NCBI GenBank assembly: GCA_023418835.1 | Contig: JAEZYW010000037.1 | Span: forward strand, 1-9,995 | DNA from: Bacillota bacterium | GTDB lineage: Bacteria > Bacillota > Clostridia > Tissierellales > Peptoniphilaceae | Length of the DNA stretch: 9,995 nucleotides | Direction of reading: 5' to 3' | Made by a program: the position numbers and the translations under genes | Part shown: positions 6,109 through 9,995 of the stretch, piece by piece | Numbering within the stretch: the first letter of the stretch is position 1 | Layout of the letters: every line of letters begins with the position of its first letter | The notes under the pieces: generated by a model | The model's database searches: none | Seen by the model: only the letters and a program-made list of their open reading frames with translations | What the model was told of the DNA's origin: nothing

Positions 6109-7413
6109 TTGAGCGGACATATAGCTATATTCGGAGATGAAGATATTAATGTAGCGCCACTCCTTCACTGGGGATTATACGCATTGCAACACAGGGGAGA
6201 AGTGGGAAGTGGATTGGCTGTTTTAAATAACGGAGATTTTGACATTATTAGAGGAAATGGCTTAGTTAGCGAAGTTTATGAGGAAGAAGTTATTAACAAT
6301 TTAATTGGAAATAAAGGTGCTGCCCATGTGAAATATGCCTTTTCCAATGAGACAGAAGAAAAAGTTTTACTTCCAGAAGTTTTTCAATATGAAGGAAGTC
6401 CAAGGATGCTTTCAATTGATGGAAACTTTTTAGAAAAATCTATTTGTAGAGACGATTTTATACCTAAATTTAACGATTTAGAAAATCTTCCTAAGGAAAT
6501 AAACCACTTATACGGCGCATATTCCATTATTTACATGGATGAAGAAAAATTAGTTGTAGTAAGAGATCCTTGGGGAATAAAAAGCTTTTTCTTGGGAAAA
6601 TACAATAATTCTTTTGTTGTAGCATCTGAAACTTGTGCAATTGACGCAATTGGAGCTGAATATCTAAGGGATATTGCTCCTGGAGAGATTGTGGTAATTG
6701 ATAAAAACGGTATGAAAAGTATGTTTGTAGAAAGAAGAGACGAAAAGTCTTGCATTTTTGAATTTGTGTATCTTTCTAGACAAGATAGCTATATCAAGGG
6801 TAGAAGTGTGTACGACAGCCGTTACAATATGGGAAGACGTCTTGCAGAAGAGTCCCCAGTAAATGCAGATGTTGTAATTGGAGCCCCAGATTCTGGAACT
6901 ATTGCAGCCTTTGGATTTTCTCACGAATCGGGGATTCAATACAGAGAAGGAATTTTAAAAAATCGATACGTTGGAAGAACTTTTATTTTGCCAGACCAGA
7001 GAATGAGGGAAAAAAGTGTCAGAATAAAATTTAATCCATTGAAGAAAAACCTAAAGGACAAAAGAGTAATTTTAGTAGACGACTCTATAGTAAGGGGTAC
7101 TACCATAAGAAACACAGTAAAATTATTAAAAGAAGCAGGTGCAATGGAAGTACACGTTCGAATTGCTTGTCCTCCTGTTACCACGTCTTGTGATTTATGT
7201 GTGGACACTCCTAGTGAAGACAATCTTGTGGGAGCAAATCTAACGGTTGAAGAGACAAGGGAAAAAATTGGTGCAGATAGTTTAGCATATTTGAGTTTAG
7301 AAGGTCTAGTAAGTATATGCGGCGAAAATGGATTTTGTAAAAATTGTTTTGACGGAAAATATCCAATAGAGGTGGAAAATGGCTATAACATACAAAGAAG
7401 CTGGTGTAGATAA
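6109..7413 (+). CDS. purF: amidophosphoribosyltransferase (PurF) with degenerate glutaminase domain
   Basis: PurF makes 5-phosphoribosylamine from PRPP, normally with ammonia released from glutamine by its N-terminal Ntn-type domain. Here the phosphoribosyltransferase half is intact: G-A-P-D-S-G (258-263), N-R-Y-V-G-R-T (285-291) and the PRPP loop V-I-L-V-D-D-S-I-V-R-G-T-T (320-332). Cysteines C215, C361, C410 and C413 match the four [4Fe-4S] ligands of the B. subtilis enzyme. The glutaminase half keeps L-Q-H-R-G (26-30), but Ser2 stands where the nucleophile Cys belongs, Lys75 replaces Arg (E. coli Arg73), and Asp104 replaces Asn (E. coli Asn101). About 22 residues including the S-D-T-E motif are missing. 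Length is 434 residues against ~476 in B. subtilis. The TTG start has AGGAG (6097-6101) upstream, and an in-frame stop at 6091-6093 leaves no room for a longer start or a propeptide. It probably uses free ammonia. The last 35 bases overlap purM. Confidence 0.9.
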   Translation: MSGHIAIFGDEDINVAPLLHWGLYALQHRGEVGSGLAVLNNGDFDIIRGNGLVSEVYEEEVINNLIGNKGAAHVKYAFSNETEEKVLLPEVFQYEGSPRMLSIDGNFLEKSICRDDFIPKFNDLENLPKEINHLYGAYSIIYMDEEKLVVVRDPWGIKSFFLGKYNNSFVVASETCAIDAIGAEYLRDIAPGEIVVIDKNGMKSMFVERRDEKSCIFEFVYLSRQDSYIKGRSVYDSRYNMGRRLAEESPVNADVVIGAPDSGTIAAFGFSHESGIQYREGILKNRYVGRTFILPDQRMREKSVRIKFNPLKKNLKDKRVILVDDSIVRGTTIRNTVKLLKEAGAMEVHVRIACPPVTTSCDLCVDTPSEDNLVGANLTVEETREKIGADSLAYLSLEGLVSICGENGFCKNCFDGKYPIEVENGYNIQRSWCR

Positions 7414-8404
7414 AGAAGCGGGTTATAAAGAAGTTCAGTTAATTAAAGACGTAGTAAAGTCAACCCATATAGATGGTGTAATGTCAGATATAGGTGGATT
7501 TAGCGGAATGTTCGAGCTGGGAAAACTCAACTATAAAAATCCAGTTTTAGTTTCGGGTACAGATGGGGTAGGTTCGAAAGTTCAAATTGCCCAAATGATG
7601 GATCAACACAACACAGTTGGCGAAGATTGTGTTGCTATGTGCGTAAATGACATATTGTGCCAAGGTGCTAAGCCAATTTTTTTCCTAGACTATATCGCAA
7701 CTGGAAAGCTGGTTCCAGAAAAAATGGTAGCTGTAGTTGAAGGTGTCGCTGAAGGTTGTAAAAAATCTGGAGCTGCCTTATTAGGTGGAGAAACTGCAGA
7801 GATGCCTGGAATCTACAAAGAAAATGACTACGATTTGGCAGGTTTTGCTGTTGGAGTTGTAGAAAAAGATAAAATTATCACCGGAAAAGAAATAGAAGAA
7901 GGAGATGTTCTTTTAGGCTTGCCTTCAAGTGGGGTTCATTCTAACGGTTACTCTCTAGTGAGAAAAATAGTTTTCGATTTAAAAAATATGGACTTAGATG
8001 AATATGTAGAAGACTTTGGAAGAACTCTTGGGGAAGAGCTATTAGAACCTACAAAAATCTACGTTAAGGATGTTTATCCATTAATAGAAGAACACGAAAT
8101 AAAAGGGATTTGTCATATCACCGGGGGAGGAATTTATGAAAATCTTCCTCGAGTTTTACCTGAGGGCTTAGGAGCGAAAGTTGATATGACAGTTGTCAAT
8201 ACCCCTGTGGTATTTAAAAAACTTCAAGAATGGGGAAGTGTCGCCCTAGAAGAGATGTATGCAACATTTAACATGGGTGTTGGTATAATATTAATCGTCT
8301 CCAAGGAGACTTCAGAAAAAATCATAGACAAATACCAAGAAGAAGGAAAAGAAATTTACGAATTGGGGAAAGTCCAAAGAGGCGATCTATGGGTAGAGAT
8401 TTAA
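7379..8404 (+). CDS. purM: AIR synthetase (PurM)
   Basis: PurM cyclises formylglycinamidine ribonucleotide to AIR with ATP. The protein has 341 residues, the usual length. Family marks are G-T-D-G-V-G-S-K (60-67), C-V-N-D-I (88-92), G-G-E-T-A-E-M-P-G (136-144), D-L-A-G-F-A-V-G (152-159), the S-S-G-V-H-S-N-G-Y-S-L-V-R block near 188-200, and H-I-T-G-G-G (near 246-251). The second residue of the usual GTKxK-type loop is unremarkable and no key residue appears lost. The ATG at 7379 has GAGGTGG just upstream inside purF, and the genes overlap by 35 bases in different frames, so translation is probably coupled. Its product AIR is the substrate of PurE, encoded two genes upstream. Confidence 0.96.
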   Translation: MAITYKEAGVDKEAGYKEVQLIKDVVKSTHIDGVMSDIGGFSGMFELGKLNYKNPVLVSGTDGVGSKVQIAQMMDQHNTVGEDCVAMCVNDILCQGAKPIFFLDYIATGKLVPEKMVAVVEGVAEGCKKSGAALLGGETAEMPGIYKENDYDLAGFAVGVVEKDKIITGKEIEEGDVLLGLPSSGVHSNGYSLVRKIVFDLKNMDLDEYVEDFGRTLGEELLEPTKIYVKDVYPLIEEHEIKGICHITGGGIYENLPRVLPEGLGAKVDMTVVNTPVVFKKLQEWGSVALEEMYATFNMGVGIILIVSKETSEKIIDKYQEEGKEIYELGKVQRGDLWVEI

Positions 8405-9021
8405 AAAATATTGTAGTTTTAATCTCTGGAGGGGGAACAAACCTTCAAGCAATTATAGACGCCGTTGAAAATGGAGAAATAAATGGAAAAATTTCTCTAA
8501 TTATATCCAATCGCAAAGACGCTTATGGTCTGGAGCGGGGAAAGAATCACAATATTAAAACCTTATACCTTTCAGGTAAAGGAATTTCTCAAAAAGAGTA
8601 TGACGAAAAGCTAATTGAAATACTGGAAGAAGAAAAAGCTGATTTAGTTGTATTGGCAGGTTTTTTAAAAATTTTAGGGAGAAATTTTATAAAAATCTAC
8701 GAAAACAAGATAATTAATGTACATCCATCTTTAATTCCCAGTTTTTGTGGAGAAGGCTATTACGGAATGAAAGTCCACGAAGCTGCAATTGATTATGGAG
8801 TGAAGGTTTCTGGTGCAACTACTCATTTTGTTAACGAGGAAGCTGACGCTGGACCGATAATAATGCAAGGTGTTGTGGATGTATTAGAGGAAGATTCTCC
8901 AAAGGATTTACAGATGCGAATTTTAGAAATTGAACATAAAATTCTTGTGGAAAGTGTAAAATTATTTTGTGAAGACAGGTTAAGGGTAGAAGGACGAAAA
9001 GTTTTTAGGAGTGAGAAATGA
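8389..9021 (+). CDS. purN: GAR formyltransferase (PurN)
   Basis: PurN transfers a formyl group from 10-formyl-tetrahydrofolate to glycinamide ribonucleotide. The protein has 210 residues. It begins with the substrate phosphate loop S-G-G-G-T-N-L-Q (13-20). The catalytic triad of the family (E. coli Asn106, His108, Asp144) is present as N110, H112 and D153 within N-V-H-P-S-L-I-P (110-117) and A-D-A-G-P-I-I (152-158). The F-C-G-E-G-Y-Y-G insert after the catalytic His is like the variant I recall from Clostridia. The ATG at 8389 has AGAGG (8378-8382) upstream and overlaps purM by 16 bases. Use of PurN rather than formate-dependent PurT links the operon to folate one-carbon metabolism. Confidence 0.95.
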   Translation: MGRDLKNIVVLISGGGTNLQAIIDAVENGEINGKISLIISNRKDAYGLERGKNHNIKTLYLSGKGISQKEYDEKLIEILEEEKADLVVLAGFLKILGRNFIKIYENKIINVHPSLIPSFCGEGYYGMKVHEAAIDYGVKVSGATTHFVNEEADAGPIIMQGVVDVLEEDSPKDLQMRILEIEHKILVESVKLFCEDRLRVEGRKVFRSEK

Positions 9022-9995
9022 AAAAGAGAGCATTAATTTCTGTATTTGATAAAAATGGAATCTTGGAATTTGCTAGAAGTTTGGAGCGAATGGATTGGGA
9101 AATTATTTCTACTGGGGGAACATATAAATACCTCAAGGATAATGGGGTGAATCCAATAGAAATAGAAGAAATCACTAAATTTCCAGAAATTTTAAACGGC
9201 AGAGTAAAAACTTTAAACCCCTATATCCACGGTGGGATTTTATACAAGAGAGACGATGAAAATCATTGTGAAACCATAATAAGTCATGGAATTTCTGGAA
9301 TTGACATGGTTGTAAATAATCTTTATCCTTTTGAAGAAAAACTTAGAGAAGGTGCCAATCACGAGGATATGGTGGAAAATATAGATATTGGCGGACCATC
9401 TATGATTAGAGCTGCAGCTAAAAACTATAGAGACGTTTTAATCGTAACTGACCCAGAAGACTATATTAAAGTAAGTGACGAATTGGAAGCAGGAGAAGTT
9501 AGAGAAAAAACTAGATTAGATTTATCTAGAAAAGCTTTTGGATACACTGCCCATTACGACTCGTTAATTTCAAATTATTTTAATAAAATTATGGATAAAG
9601 ATTTTCCGGAATACTTAACCTTGCCTTATAAGTTAGAAGAAAAACTTCGTTATGGAGAAAATCCTCACCAAAAGGCATCTTATTACAAAGATAGTTTTGA
9701 GGATTTAAATATTTCCATAAGACAACTCCACGGAAAAGAATTATCCTATAATAATCTAAACGATATCTATGGAACAGTTCAAGCTTTGAAAGAATTTGAA
9801 GAGCCAACTGTTGTAGCAGTTAAACATACAAATCCTTGTGGTATCGGTTCAGATAGAAATATTTTTGGAGCCTATATGAAAGCTTACGAATGCGATACAG
9901 AATCGATTTTTGGCGGGATTGTAGCTTTAAATAGAGACGTTGACGCAGAAATTGCTGGACATATGGCGACATATTTCTTAGAAGTTGTAATTGCA
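9018..9995 (+). CDS. purH: bifunctional AICAR formyltransferase/IMP cyclohydrolase (PurH), partial
   Basis: PurH carries out the last two steps to IMP: formylation of AICAR and ring closure. The first 326 residues are present and the frame runs off the window end; full proteins have about 510 residues. The N-terminal ~130 residues are the cyclohydrolase domain with the MGS-like fold, including I-S-V-F-D-K (7-12), S-T-G-G-T (31-35), G-R-V-K-T-L-N-P (61-68), N-L-Y-P-F (101-105) and I-G-G-P-S-M-I-R-A-A-A-K-N (124-136). The formyltransferase domain follows, with R-Y-G-E-N-P-H-Q (211-218) and the catalytic V-K-H-T-N-P-C-G (268-275), where K269-H270 correspond to the essential Lys-His. The ATG at 9018 overlaps the purN stop (ATGA), with AGGAG (9007-9011) upstream. 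Confidence 0.96.
   Translation, partial: MKKRALISVFDKNGILEFARSLERMDWEIISTGGTYKYLKDNGVNPIEIEEITKFPEILNGRVKTLNPYIHGGILYKRDDENHCETIISHGISGIDMVVNNLYPFEEKLREGANHEDMVENIDIGGPSMIRAAAKNYRDVLIVTDPEDYIKVSDELEAGEVREKTRLDLSRKAFGYTAHYDSLISNYFNKIMDKDFPEYLTLPYKLEEKLRYGENPHQKASYYKDSFEDLNISIRQLHGKELSYNNLNDIYGTVQALKEFEEPTVVAVKHTNPCGIGSDRNIFGAYMKAYECDTESIFGGIVALNRDVDAEIAGHMATYFLEVVIA

Noticed and set aside
6109..7413. purF as a decaying pseudogene
   Set aside because: The frame is intact, the PRTase motifs and Fe-S cysteines are all kept, and it is translationally coupled to purM. The changes are confined to glutaminase residues, which suggests selective loss of one activity.

Overview
The window is AT-rich, uses strong Shine-Dalgarno sites (AGGAGG, GGAGG), occasional TTG starts and standard stop codons, and has tightly packed same-strand operons. 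This points to a low-GC Gram-positive anaerobe of the Clostridia/Tissierellia type. A B12-binding radical SAM protein, a clostridial-type PurC variant and a retained [4Fe-4S] cysteine set in PurF agree with an anaerobic lifestyle. Genus and species cannot be fixed from the sequence alone.

Left part (1-1018): about 190 bases with no supportable gene, holding a GC-rich perfect inverted repeat and hairpins that look like terminators. A minus-strand gene for a GNAT-type acetyltransferase with an extra C-terminal region follows. Its start faces a short divergent promoter region (1019-1103).

Middle part (1104-4592): an overlapping three-gene plus-strand operon encodes a B12-binding/radical SAM protein of the DUF4080-like type, a polytopic membrane protein that I do not recognise, and a tetratricopeptide-repeat protein. 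It ends in a strong intrinsic terminator at 4618-4646. The joint function is unknown.

Right part (4730-9995): a de novo purine operon in the order purC-purE-purF-purM-purN-purH, with purH cut by the window end. The leader holds a ykkC-family riboswitch. From its purine-operon context it is most likely the PRPP-sensing subtype. A terminator hairpin uses the 3' strand of the aptamer as its own 5' arm, so PRPP binding should switch the operon on. The six genes cover PRPP amination (PurF), GAR formylation (PurN), AIR formation (PurM), AIR carboxylation (PurE), SAICAR synthesis (PurC) and the last two steps to IMP (PurH). purD, purL/Q/S, purB and purK are not seen and may lie downstream or elsewhere.

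The most unusual point is PurF. It keeps the phosphoribosyltransferase core and four candidate Fe-S cysteines, but its glutaminase domain has lost the N-terminal nucleophile cysteine (Ser instead), the Arg and Asn of the glutamine pocket, and a stretch of about 22 residues carrying the usual S-D-T-E motif. This suggests an ammonia-dependent enzyme or one with a separate ammonia supplier. PurE is class I-like, without an adjacent purK and with changes in the conserved active-site loop. Together these hint at a pathway that uses free ammonia and CO2, which would suit an amino-acid-fermenting anaerobe; that part is inference.
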